Below are positions 1 to 8,702 of a DNA stretch of 64,000 nucleotides, piece by piece. The notes beneath the pieces are model-generated. The model was not told where the DNA came from, searched no databases, and saw only the letters and a list, made by a program, of their open reading frames with translations. Both the position numbers and the translations under genes were made by a program. The DNA is from Heliocidaris erythrogramma (Eukaryota; Echinodermata; Echinoidea; Camarodonta; Echinometridae), in the NCBI GenBank assembly GCA_025617745.1, contig CM046856.1, positions 43,081,049 to 43,145,048 on the forward strand. The letters are read 5' to 3'. Numbering within the stretch: the first letter of the stretch is position 1; each line of letters opens with the position of its first letter.

Positions 1-311
1 TGCAAAAAATAAGCTGGAAATTACACGTACTATAGTCAAACTAACCTTTTTTCCTATTCCTAAACAGAATCAACCTGAAACGCATTTGCAGATTTTATCC
101 TCTTATAGGGCCTGCCAGAATTTTCAGCATTTTATCCCTGCTTCATAAACCACTGCCTCTCGAGACCTTACCATTTCCATGTATCAAAAATTATCTGCCC
201 CCAAATCAATCAAAATTCTGTTTTGTATATTTTGCTCTCACCTTGCCCTCTACCCATTTCCTAAATATCCCCCTTTCACTTCCACTCTCGTCTTTACTTG
301 CTGTTACATGC
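1..311. other. Non-coding DNA, no feature recognised
   Basis: AT-rich sequence with scattered stops in all frames and no recognisable exon. If the LARP4-like model on the minus strand is right, this is intron 3' of the PAM2 exon. The short open frames near 180-530 are pyrimidine-rich low complexity. Confidence 0.4.
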
Positions 312-445
312 TCACACACACACACACACATACTCTCTTCTCTCTCTCTTGCTTACTCTAGTTTTCTCTCTACCTCCCTCTCTATACCTCTCTCTCTACC
401 TCTCTCTCTACCTCTCTCTCTACCTCTCTCTCTACCTCTCTCTCT
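312..445. repeat. CA and CTCTCTAC-type microsatellites
   Basis: A (CA)n run at about 312-330 is followed by a pyrimidine-only array of ten-base units close to TCTCTCTACC from about 390 to 445. The overlapping open frames, rich in Leu/Ser/Tyr, are by-products of the repeat. Confidence 0.9.
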
Positions 446-1337
446 TCACACAATTCTCTCAGAGTCTACCCTCAGCCTCCTCTGACTCTCTCCTCCAATC
501 TCCTAGACGAGATCTAAGAATAGCATCCATGTGAGCGCTACATGTTTACTTCACTCTATTCTCTCTTCCTATTACCATCTACGTCATCAGCATCGCTTGA
601 CAGGCTTCTTCCATCTGGACTCTGTAAACACCGGCCCTCTTCCCCTGCACACTATGCACTATCAAAATCTCCCATTCTCCCTCTTTATTTCCCCGTTCCC
701 TGTCCTCTCCCCCATTATTTCCACCCTTGTCTTCCCGGGATGAAGAGTGCAAGGGCATCATCCACAGAAAACAAATGTCATACATTCCAAAAATAGATAA
801 GTATTATTATGAATTATGCACGAGCCTACTGAACTTCCTGTCTTGGTTTTTTGGGAGGATGGGGAGAGGAAGGAAAAAAAAGGTTGCTATCAAAACCTAA
901 ATTTGAAGCAGCTTTGGCTAAATTTAGATCCTTGACATTAACCACGCTACACGTATGTCACCGTCCAAGGATTGTCTCGGCCTCTTGATAACAAACAATT
1001 TGACAGGGCCTGGACACAATGTTAAAGATGCCCTTTTTTTTTTTAAGGCAAATAAAGTAGTATTCCTTAAACATAGAGATTCAAATCAATGTATTCCTCA
1101 TGAAATCTTTAGGGTTTGGCATACAGCTTTACTGACATTGCTTTATGCATGCATAGTAACAATGTTTTATTTACTAAAATTCTTTCTTACAGCAATAACA
1201 TTTCATAAGCCCTACAGTAAAACATGCTTTAGTCACCACCTGTATGGAAAGCCCACCTGTCTTTAAAGATCACATACATGTTCTTTGTCTTCCTTGGATG
1301 GTCTTTACATTTTTTTAATACAAATTATAATGTATTA
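446..1337. other. Non-coding stretch with a MITE fragment near 1190-1310
   Basis: No coding exon is recognised. Around 1215-1310 the sequence reads TACAGTAAAACATGCTTTAG, then ACCACCTGTATGGAAA and a later GGTCTTTAC. This resembles the better preserved MITE at 6220-6410 (TACAGTCAAACCC ends). The 103-residue open frame at 955-1266 runs into this repeat and is not a credible gene. Confidence 0.45.
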
Positions 1338-2024
1338 AGGTGGGTTTTCAAGGGGCACACAAATGATTTGCGAAGGATGTGAATGTTGAAAAATGGCCAA
1401 GTCCAGCATTCGTATTTCTGGCTCCAAAAGTTTGCCAAATATGCACAGTGGTTCGGAAGCCTTGTCAACTGTTCACGGGAGTCGTTCTTAGTTCAGAGGG
1501 AATTTTTAAAAAGTTTGAAATTTCTTGCAAATGTTTCCAGCATCCCGGATCGTGAATTGTTTGTGATTTGCTCTCGAAAATGTCTGAAAAGCTTTGTCAT
1601 ACGCGCATGACCTACTCACGACGTGCGTGATGTTCGCAAAATCTTTGTGAAACCCCAAACAGATTCCGACAGTTTGGAGAATGTCTCGCAAAAGCAGCAA
1701 AGTTTGTCTGATCATTTCTCATGTTGTTCGCATTTTAGTCACGTGTTCTTCGTATACGTGGACTGGCCATAGTTCGACAATGCTACACACTAGGCCCGAG
1801 TCATCACACGTTTTTCAAAACCCAGGTTTGACTCAAAAATTTCAGGCGGGGACCGGGTACCCCAACAGGAACTCCCCACAACAGAAAATTTGAGCGTATG
1901 CATTGACGGGAGGTAAAAATGCTAAACTATATGCAGCGAAGATTTCTCCAAATGGTGCACTTTGCCATTTTTTAAAAATTTGCATCCTTCGCAAATCGTT
2001 TGCATGCCCCGTGAAAACCCACCT
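1338..2024. mobile_element. Non-autonomous DNA transposon (MITE), PIF/Harbinger-like
   Basis: The two ends are inverted copies over roughly 60 bases. The left starts AGGTGGGTTTTCAAGGGGCA and the right, reversed, starts AGGTGGGTTTTCACGGGGCA; both arms then carry ATTTGCGAAGGATG or a close variant. The 687-base element is flanked by TTA at 1335-1337 and 2025-2027, the three-base TWA duplication typical of PIF/Harbinger transposition. It encodes no transposase; internal open frames (for example minus strand 1506-1715) match nothing I recognise. It lies in the presumed intron 3' of the LARP4-like PAM2 exon. Seen: arms and duplication. Inferred: superfamily. Confidence 0.8.
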
Positions 2025-2569
2025 TTACAGGGTGCAAAAGGAATTACTGGAGTACATACCTTGGTCAACTTCAAAAGACCTACAGTATTTCGGTAGATTC
2101 ACAAGTAGATTGTTCATTTAATTATTTTTTTTCCCAAATTCAATCTTGACCAAATGACTTCTGCCTTTTTTCTCCTTTCATTTAAATTTTTAAAAGTACA
2201 TGCATGTATAATGTACTAGCCTAAAAGCTTGAGGCATGGAAACAAACCAGCATTTTAAGGAAACCTTGTTTTACTTGCCAAAACTACATGTATACTGAGC
2301 AGAGAAATATTGCATTAATTAGAAAATGTTGAATTCACACCCAGATTTTAGGTACATGTAAGGAAGGAAACATGTAAGTCCTTCAGGTGTGAGTGACCAA
2401 ATTGGTATTTTTAAGCCATTTCATCATATTTTTCTCTAAACTTAGATACTTGAATATCCTACACTCGGGTGAATATTCAAATGGTGTTAAAAAAAAGAGA
2501 TATTTGTGTTCGGACCAGCAGTAAGCTATTCATATAATTTGGATATTTGAATAATAGTTCCAGGACTAA

Positions 2570-2585
2570 CGATGACGATGACGAA

Positions 2586-2620
<35 letters not shown>

Positions 2621-2621
2621 C
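2570..2621. repeat. GAT trinucleotide microsatellite
   Basis: About fifteen near-perfect GAT/ATG triplets lie 47 bases beyond the donor site of the minus-strand PAM2 exon. The plus-strand poly-Asp open frame here (2547-2861) is antisense to the real exon and is rejected. Confidence 0.9.
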
Positions 2622-2667
2622 AATGATCATAGTGATATGTACATGAACAACAAAAATATTGACTTAC

Positions 2668-2836
2668 CCTGTGATTTCATTGCTACCTGGGGAGAGGAGG
2701 CAACTGAGATCCCACTATCATGGTCTGCCCAGTCCTGTGAACCGTCACCTGTATCTGAATTCACTGAACCCGTTGGAGTCTTGGGACTCTGGAATGCCTT
2801 GGCATTGGGATTCAAGGTAGTCTTTTTTGTAACACC
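2668..2836 (-). CDS. PAM2-motif exon of a LARP4/LARP4B-like La-related protein
   Basis: Internal coding exon of 169 bases: phase 0 at its start, one base over at its end. Upstream is a pyrimidine-rich tract ending TTGTACAG (AG at 2838-2837); downstream is a strong donor, CACAGG then GTAAGT (2667-2662). It encodes 56 codons from GVTKKTTLNPNAKAFQ to VAMKSQ. LNPNAKAF matches the PAM2 consensus (L-N-x-x-A-x-x-F), which binds the MLLE domain of poly(A)-binding protein. LARP4 and LARP4B are cytoplasmic RNA-binding proteins that stabilise mRNA and carry a variant PAM2 near the N-terminus. From memory, human LARP4 has a similar start to the motif and a Trp 23 residues after LNPNAK, the spacing also seen here. 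Ours has the canonical Phe rather than LARP4's Trp at the motif's aromatic position. Other PAM2 proteins (ataxin-2, PAIP2, USP10) are alternatives. The La-motif exons should lie left of position 1. Confidence 0.75.
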
Positions 2837-2973
2837 CTGTACAACCAAGAAGGGGAAATAAGCAATAGAAAGAGGGGTTAGACTACTTGAAAAAAAGGCA
2901 ATAAGAGGTTATATTACTGAAAAAGGCCATGAAGAAAAGAAATTATTCATACAGTACGATCTACACTGTATTT

Positions 2974-3066
2974 GAGTCTTGGAGTCTTCAGACTCTAAAT
3001 ATGCCTTGGCAGGAGGATTCAAGGTAGTCTGTAACACTCTGTACAACCAAGAAGGGGGAAACAAGC
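2974..3066 (-). pseudogene. Decayed duplicate of the PAM2 exon acceptor and 5' end
   Basis: This segment repeats 2775-2864: the CCTTCTTGGTTGTACAG acceptor tract, GTGTTAC, then GACTACCTTGAATCC and GCCAAGGCAT. Relative to the real exon it has lost five bases of an A run after GTGTTAC, so reading from the equivalent acceptor (exon start about 3038) reaches TGA within 17 codons. The deletion creates a new TTACAG just before ACTACC. From there the frame is open and reads TTLNPPAKAYLES, a weakened PAM2-like core. No good donor follows (only a poor GTATGA). Best read as a local tandem duplication that decayed; a cryptic alternative exon cannot be excluded. Confidence 0.6.
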
Positions 3067-3077
3067 ACAAGGGGGGG

Positions 3078-3320
3078 GGGGGGGGTTCATAAGGCCATTT
3101 GTAAAGTTACACATGACTTTACGAATGACTTAAATATGACAAGCCAAATGGGATGCTCAATCATATTTAACTGCATCAACTTAAGTTGAACTGTGCAGAT
3201 GTAGATTAACATTCTTATTATAACAAACATTTTAATGCAAAGTATATTTTTTGCCATAATTCAATTGAGGTTATTGTTAAATCATCAGGAAAAAATTTGG
3301 TAATGTACGGTAATGTACGT
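3078..3320. mobile_element. MITE relative of the 51.8-kb element, rearranged
   Basis: It begins in a G run (3071-3085) with GTTCATAAGGCCATTTGTAA. It contains ATTAACATTCTTATTATAAC and a CATCAGGAAAAA block, both also in the element at 51788-52026, and a reversed copy of that element's CATCCCATCTGGCA segment as TGCCAAATGGGATG-like sequence. No transposase. Confidence 0.55.
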
Positions 3321-3383
3321 GAATATCACGTGCATTACAGGCTTTCTAAATAAATACGGATATTCCAAAGAAAAACAAGCGTA

Positions 3384-4353
3384 GCATCCCCAAGCTGGGT
3401 ACAAATGGCCTACCGGTATATACGTCAGAAAAAGTTAACTCTATTAGACTATACTATTACTAGCAGAAGCAGCCCGTGGACATCCATGGGCACTAGCTGT
3501 ATTTTATGATTAATCACCGTATCATATATTTGTCACAATAATCAAGTGAATAAAAAAAGTCGGGTAAAGTGATATTTTTTTTACCAAGAAGTATTTATAA
3601 CATGTGAATATGTGTTATTTATCCAAATCAAAATCCGTCAAACATTACTAAAGTTGTAAACAAATCTTTAGGCATTTTACTCCCAGTGTTAAAGATCGTA
3701 TGCTCGATCTGTAATGAAAAACACAAGTCAGAAAAAATTGGAACCAGCGGGATTCAAACCTGTCATCTACTGCTTGCCGGGCAGCGACTTAACCACCAGG
3801 CTATTCTGGTTCACGGCAAGCAGTAGATGACAGGTTCGAATCCCACTGGTTCAAATTTTTTCTGACTTGTGTTTTTCATTACAGATCGAGCATACGATCT
3901 TTAACACTGGGAGTAAAATGCCTAAAGATTTGTTTACAAATTAAAAATTCCTCCCCAGTCAAGCTTCTTCGTTTACATTACTAAAGTTATCGAATGGAAA
4001 CCACATTTTTCAGATTTACGTATATATAATGAGCTATGACCTATGACCTACATACTCTGAAATCAAACTTTGGCTGTATTTTGATACCACGTACCTTCAA
4101 ACCAAATTTCATTAAAATCCGTCAAATATTATTCTCAAACGGAAACCACATTTTTGCATACATAAAGAGCTATTTTTGCATATTTACTGAGCTTTGACAT
4201 ACATACCATACCATGTAACTTCTTACCAAATTTCATGAAAATCTGTCAAACATTACTAAAGTTATCGAACAGAAACCGATTTGTTAGATGGATGGAAAGA
4301 CAGACGGACGGCGGTGTTGCTATATCCCCTCTGACTTTGTCGGCGAGGGGATA
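3384..4353. mobile_element. Short-TIR element with repeated AAATTTCAT units (family A), SINE inserted
   Basis: The right end reads CGGCGAGGGGATAATA; the left is a degraded inverted match, GCATCCCCAAGC. The copy at about 57285-57435 shows the left end better as TATCCCCTCGCCGG, so the inverted ends are of the type TATCCCCTCGCCG/CGGCGAGGGGATA. Inside are three or more imperfect units, each containing ACCAAATTTCATKAAAATC and a GTCAAACATTACTAAAGTTA-type segment. The palindromic SINE at 3656 splits the element. No protein-coding capacity is seen. Confidence 0.65.
3642..3988. mobile_element. Palindromic head-to-head tRNA-derived SINE dimer with 14-base target duplication
   Basis: Two near-identical arms of about 124 bases (3656-3778 and 3815-3938) are inverted around a 36-base loop. 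Each arm carries a tRNA-like B box: GGTTCGAATCC on the plus strand (right arm) and GGTTTGAATCC on the minus strand (left arm), each followed by a T6 run that could end RNA polymerase III transcription. The minus copy, read through the loop, also has an A-box/D-loop-like TAGCCTGGTGGTTAAG. The insertion is bounded by ACATTACTAAAGTT at 3642-3655 and 3975-3988, a perfect 14-base duplication as expected for LINE-driven integration. It sits inside the family A repeat, whose own units contain this target sequence. Confidence 0.8.
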
Positions 4354-4757
4354 ATAAAGAGCATTCTATGTTCTAATTCATAATGTAATTCAAACAAAAT
4401 AATCAATTTACTTTCCAGTTCTACAAGCATACAACGCCGAATCAATGCATGTAAATTTGAAATAAAACTGAATGTTGCAATGTATTATTGACATGTACAC
4501 CAACATTGCTGCTCTTTCTGTCAAATGTTTTTTTTTTGTTCGGTATTCCCCAGTTAAAACTTTTAAATCGTGACAAATTGCACAACAGGATATGAAACTA
4601 AGTCTATACTAACAGCAACGGGCATCTATGTAAATAAATTATGAAACATGAAGGATATCCGCATATATCCCAGTATATGTTTTCAAAATTGTAAACACCC
4701 TTTGAAACAGGATGTCTTTTTCATCCTTTATCATTATATTTACAACTTACACATTTA

Positions 4758-6018
4758 ACAAGGGAAATGCCCAGGGCTGTCTCGCCTGCATCATGCAGTT
4801 TTCATTTGGTGAAAAATCAAAGATTTTGGGGTATTGATGGGGTGCTGCCCCTGAGCCGAGTGTTTTTTTTTAAGAAGCAGAATATGTGTACATGACATAA
4901 TTGTCATTGGGACACTTTCGGGATGGTACCCCTCCATCAGACCCCTTGAAAATAATGATCTACTATGAAGTCCCCTTCCCCTAAGAATGATTCCTACATT
5001 GTTGGTTACAATCTACATGTGGAAATATATTTTACAGAAGGAAAAATGTCAATTGGGTGTCACAGGCTTTGGGGGGGGGCCCTTCCCCCCCCCCAATCCA
5101 CTCCCTCCTTAAGGAATATACATGTATGTAGGTACCACATTTGCATTAATTTAGATCCTCTTTGCCTAAGGATGATTCTTACCTTGTATGGTTAGAACCC
5201 AGCCATGCATTTCAAAAATTTCTCATTTTCACTGTAGGGGCACTTAAGGGGTGTTGCCCCTGAGCCCCTTGGAGGCAAGGTACCCTGTTTCAGAAATTGA
5301 GGTCTTCTTCCTCTAAGGATGATATCTACAATCTTTGCTAACAGTCTTGCAACAGGGCTTAAAGAAGAAGCAAATATGAATCTAATTTACTGCTATGATT
5401 GGTGTGCTTGGGGATGGTGCCCCCAAGACCCCCCCCCCCCTCCTCCCCTATATTGATAGGCACCCCCATCTGTATTAATTTAGATCCTTCTTGCCTAAGG
5501 ATGATCCCTGCCAATTTTGGTAGAAATCCACCACCAGCAAAGTTTTGAGAAGTCAAATGCATGTGTACAATACATATATGTAGACACAAAACTGAATTTT
5601 ACCAAAAAATTAACCAAGTTAAAAGTTGTCAGTAGGTGACCTTTAATCATTTAATGTGATGAAAATGTAGGATTTGGGTATTCATTTGAAAGAGGGTCAC
5701 ATGAAGACAATCCCTACCAATAATGATGCCAAGTTTCAAAGAATTTGAACAAAAACTTTTGAAATAAAGTAAAAATTCAAAAACAAGTTTTTGGAACACA
5801 ATTTAACTCAATTGACCTTAATTGACCTTTGAACTTGAATTTTGACCTGAAATTGTTCCACATTATTTGTAATAGTCTACAACCCTTGTGTTCAAGTTTC
5901 CTGGAAATCGAACAAATACTTTTGAAATGAGAGCATTTCCAAAATTGTTGATGCTGCCACCACCGGAAAATGGCGCCTACATGTAGGTCTCGCTTTTTGC
6001 TAATACACAGGCGAGACA
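4758..6018. mobile_element. Dispersed 1.25-kb repeat, copy 1
   Basis: Shares start, end and internal order with 26319-27652. Both begin ACAAGGGAAATGCCC and GTCTCGCCTGCAT, carry G/C-run segments such as GGGTGCTGCCCC, and end with CAGGCGAGAC or GCAGGCGAGGC. TGTCTCGCCTG near the left (4778) and CAGGCGAGACA at the right (6008-6018) form an inverted pair. Internal 100-150-base units repeat phrases such as AAGGATGATYCCTRCCAATT and GACCTTAATTGACCTTTGA. No enzyme is recognised; the short open frames are incidental. Confidence 0.75.
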
Positions 6019-6219
6019 ATAAAGTGACAAAGTTACAAACTGTGCTTGACTCTTTATAAATTTAGGCATACTGTAATTTTCATTTCCGTCTACAGGTATT
6101 TTTCCAAGGTATGCCTTTATGACACCCTTGATACCAAAACAGTAATTGACTCATTTTGGAGCTCAGCTCCTTTCATGGACTGCTCTTACTTTATAAAGGG
6201 GATATACATGGTATACGTG

Positions 6220-6410
6220 TACAGTCAAACCCATTTTAGCAACCACCTGTACAGAAATACCACCTATCTATAAACACCACAATTTTTGTTCCCCTTGAAC
6301 AGCATCTCATTGAAACATGTATGAAAGGAACCTGTCCATAATGCCACCTGCTCATAAAGACCGCTTTTCTCGTTTCCCTTGAGTGGTCTCTATGGACTGG
6401 TTTCACTGTA
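6220..6410. mobile_element. MITE with TACAGT ends
   Basis: The element starts TACAGTCAAACCCATTTTAG and ends, reversed, TACAGTGAAACCAGTCCATAG-like. The interior has phrases such as ACCACCTGTACAGAAATA and GACCGCTTTTCTC. Related ends occur near 1215-1310, 14985-15000, 17955-18010 and 50650-50702 (GGTGGTCGCTAAA, GTTTGACTGTA). It is non-coding; TA duplication is possible but not clear. Confidence 0.6.
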
Positions 6411-7997
6411 TTCATACTGGATGAACATGGTACAGAAGTGGTACAATAACCCTATGCAATAAGGAATGCTTGGGTCTTCTTAACATGGGCAAGGACGGAA
6501 GGGGTGCACCTCACATGATCTTTCTTTTCTTTAGCAACTTCCACAACTACATGTATGTGTACCTAAATGTTTTGTGACTTGACAATACATCATTTCACCG
6601 GGACTCTTTCCACGTTATTATTCGTATTCTGTCGGGGGATACAGTATTAAGTTAGTTATGAATTTTTAAAGGTGTAATCAATCAAACACAAATTGGCAAC
6701 TCGGTGACGTATCTTACGAGCCCCTCTCCCTTTTGGTCTGTACAGAAAATTTCATACATTTTCATTTTCTTGGTTGTTAATAAAAGATTTCAATACTTCA
6801 TCCGAGTTCCGTTTCATAAAACCTGAAATGTGGCAGTTATCAACTTCCAGTAGCTTTTAACAGCTATTGCAACTTGTTACAAGAAAACAAGTTTTATGAA
6901 ACAGGGCCCTGATATATAATTTCTCTCTTTTTCAGCAGGTACCAGCAGGTACCAACGACTCCACATGACTGTATGTGGCATGAACATTATTCTTTAATAG
7001 GTCAATGTGAGAACTCCTCTCTGGGGATGAATCATTATTACAGGATGTGACCGACAATAGAAACAAGTCTCATGAAACAACACATCAGAATATGCTGTTC
7101 ATGTTAAAGGGCTGGTCAGACCTCACTGATAATGAGAACGATAACAAGATTTTTAATCATTAAAAACTAAAGCTAAAGCTAAAAACTGAATGGAATTCTT
7201 TGTATTAACTATTTATTGTAATGTGAAGAACAACTCTTGGACTATCTAGAGCAATTTGTTAGAAGTCTGTAGCATCTACATGTAGGATAGTGGAGAACCA
7301 TGTACATGTAGCACTAAAAGAAAAATATTATTGTTGCCAATTTGAAGAACACAACGTGATCAATTTAGCACTTGGTTTATTCCTGTCCTGAAAGGGTTAA
7401 AGTAGATTCTGGGTACTTACACGATTCTTTTGAAATCAACGGATCGGTTATTGAGCAATTCAAACCCTCACATACCATATCTCTATCTACCATAAAATCT
7501 ATATCAATACCAATAAGCAAATTTTTCAGTTTCAATTTCCCTCCTACTATCAAAATAGAAACACTACATACATGTACATTCTGATCACGTACAGTATGTA
7601 ATCATAGCTGAACCAATAAATGAAGTGAACAGTTGAGCATGTGCTCATTTTGTAAAAATAAGTACATCATCTCCAGTCAGGAAGTAAACCATTTCATTTT
7701 TATTTTTGAACTGTGTTACAAACACCCACATGTACTCAATGCATCATGCATACCACTCATGAAACCATCCCCATGTGGGGTCGTGTCAATTTCATCAATG
7801 GACGACCTCTTAAGGTAAAAATCAGAATAATCAGCAAAATTCTGGGAAAATACATGTACTTCCTTTTATACATGTACATTTCAGGATGATAAAATATTGT
7901 GTTTCCAAACAATTCCCTGTATTGGATCATTATCACCCTGATCAAGTGAAATTTTCAGGCTGTATTTGGCCAGTGATCTTGTTCCTTTAGGAAGCTC
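6411..7997. other. Non-coding, one small inverted repeat
   Basis: Probably intron of the LARP4-like gene. About 6814-6904 holds a short fold-back pair, GTTTCATAAAAC and GTTTTATGAAAC, flanking about 70 bases, a common small MITE type. Otherwise AT-rich with many ACATGTAC words. No exon recognised. Confidence 0.45.
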
Positions 7998-8460
7998 TCA
8001 AAGGCTCGAGATCACACACTCACCCATGGGAGCTAATCCCAGAGGTACAGAGAGGTATAGAGTGCCTTCAAATGCTACAATACATCCATACATGTGTAAT
8101 ACCTTTATAGTGTAAAGTAGCGAGTAGCCAGATACCCCGTTCTCCTGCCATCTGTAAGGTGAGAACACGGCGACATCGTTTCGGAGCGAACCACAGAGGT
8201 CCACAGCGATCCATAACAGCAGAGACCGCTGGACCACCTCTAGGGGGTGGTCCACAAGAGATAGTGTGATCTGTTGTGCACCAATATGCATTTCCTGTGC
8301 AGAGAGTGCCAAGATAGATCGCGCTAACCTCTGCAGGTGTGAACCAGCGGCGTGCCAGTGGACCTCCCTGGCACGCGCCATGGGTCGCGCCCATGGGTTG
8401 CCCCATGATAGCGCAATTCACTTTCCAATCTCGTAATAACGGGGTCTAATTTACCAAAAT
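7998..8460. other. GC-rich island with overlapping open frames, unrecognised
   Basis: The base composition rises sharply compared with both sides. Two long minus-strand frames overlap: 127 codons ending at 7998 and 117 codons ending at 8068. Another frame is open on the plus strand from about 8159 to 8439. None gives a protein family I recognise. The segment has strong local inverted repeats, for example GGACCACC/GGTGGTCC around 8232-8254 and GTGCCAG/CTGGCAC around 8354-8376. Three frames open at once suggests high GC with few stops rather than a gene. It could be a CpG-type promoter or non-coding exon. Confidence 0.3.
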
Positions 8461-8702
8461 TTAGTATCGTCTATAGACTCCAAATTACAATGTACTAGTT
8501 CTCCAAGCAACTTCCTTCCATTCTTAAGTCGAGAACTCAATAAAACTTTACATGTAGGAATACATGAACATGCATGTAATGTGCATGTACTTTATGTCGC
8601 TGACATACATGTATACAGTACATGTACAGGCTTACAGGTAGATTTACAAGAAACTGCAAAGTGTGGAGAGTAGGCCTATAATATAAGTAGCCCATGGCGG
8701 GT

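Noticed and set aside
2547-2861. Plus-strand frame starting with a poly-Asp tract
   Set aside because: Antisense to the minus-strand PAM2 exon, whose splice sites and motif are convincing; the Asp run is the GAT microsatellite.
7998-8421. 127- and 117-codon minus-strand frames as a gene
   Set aside because: Two overlapping frames plus one on the other strand are open in a GC-rich patch; no recognisable protein or splice structure.
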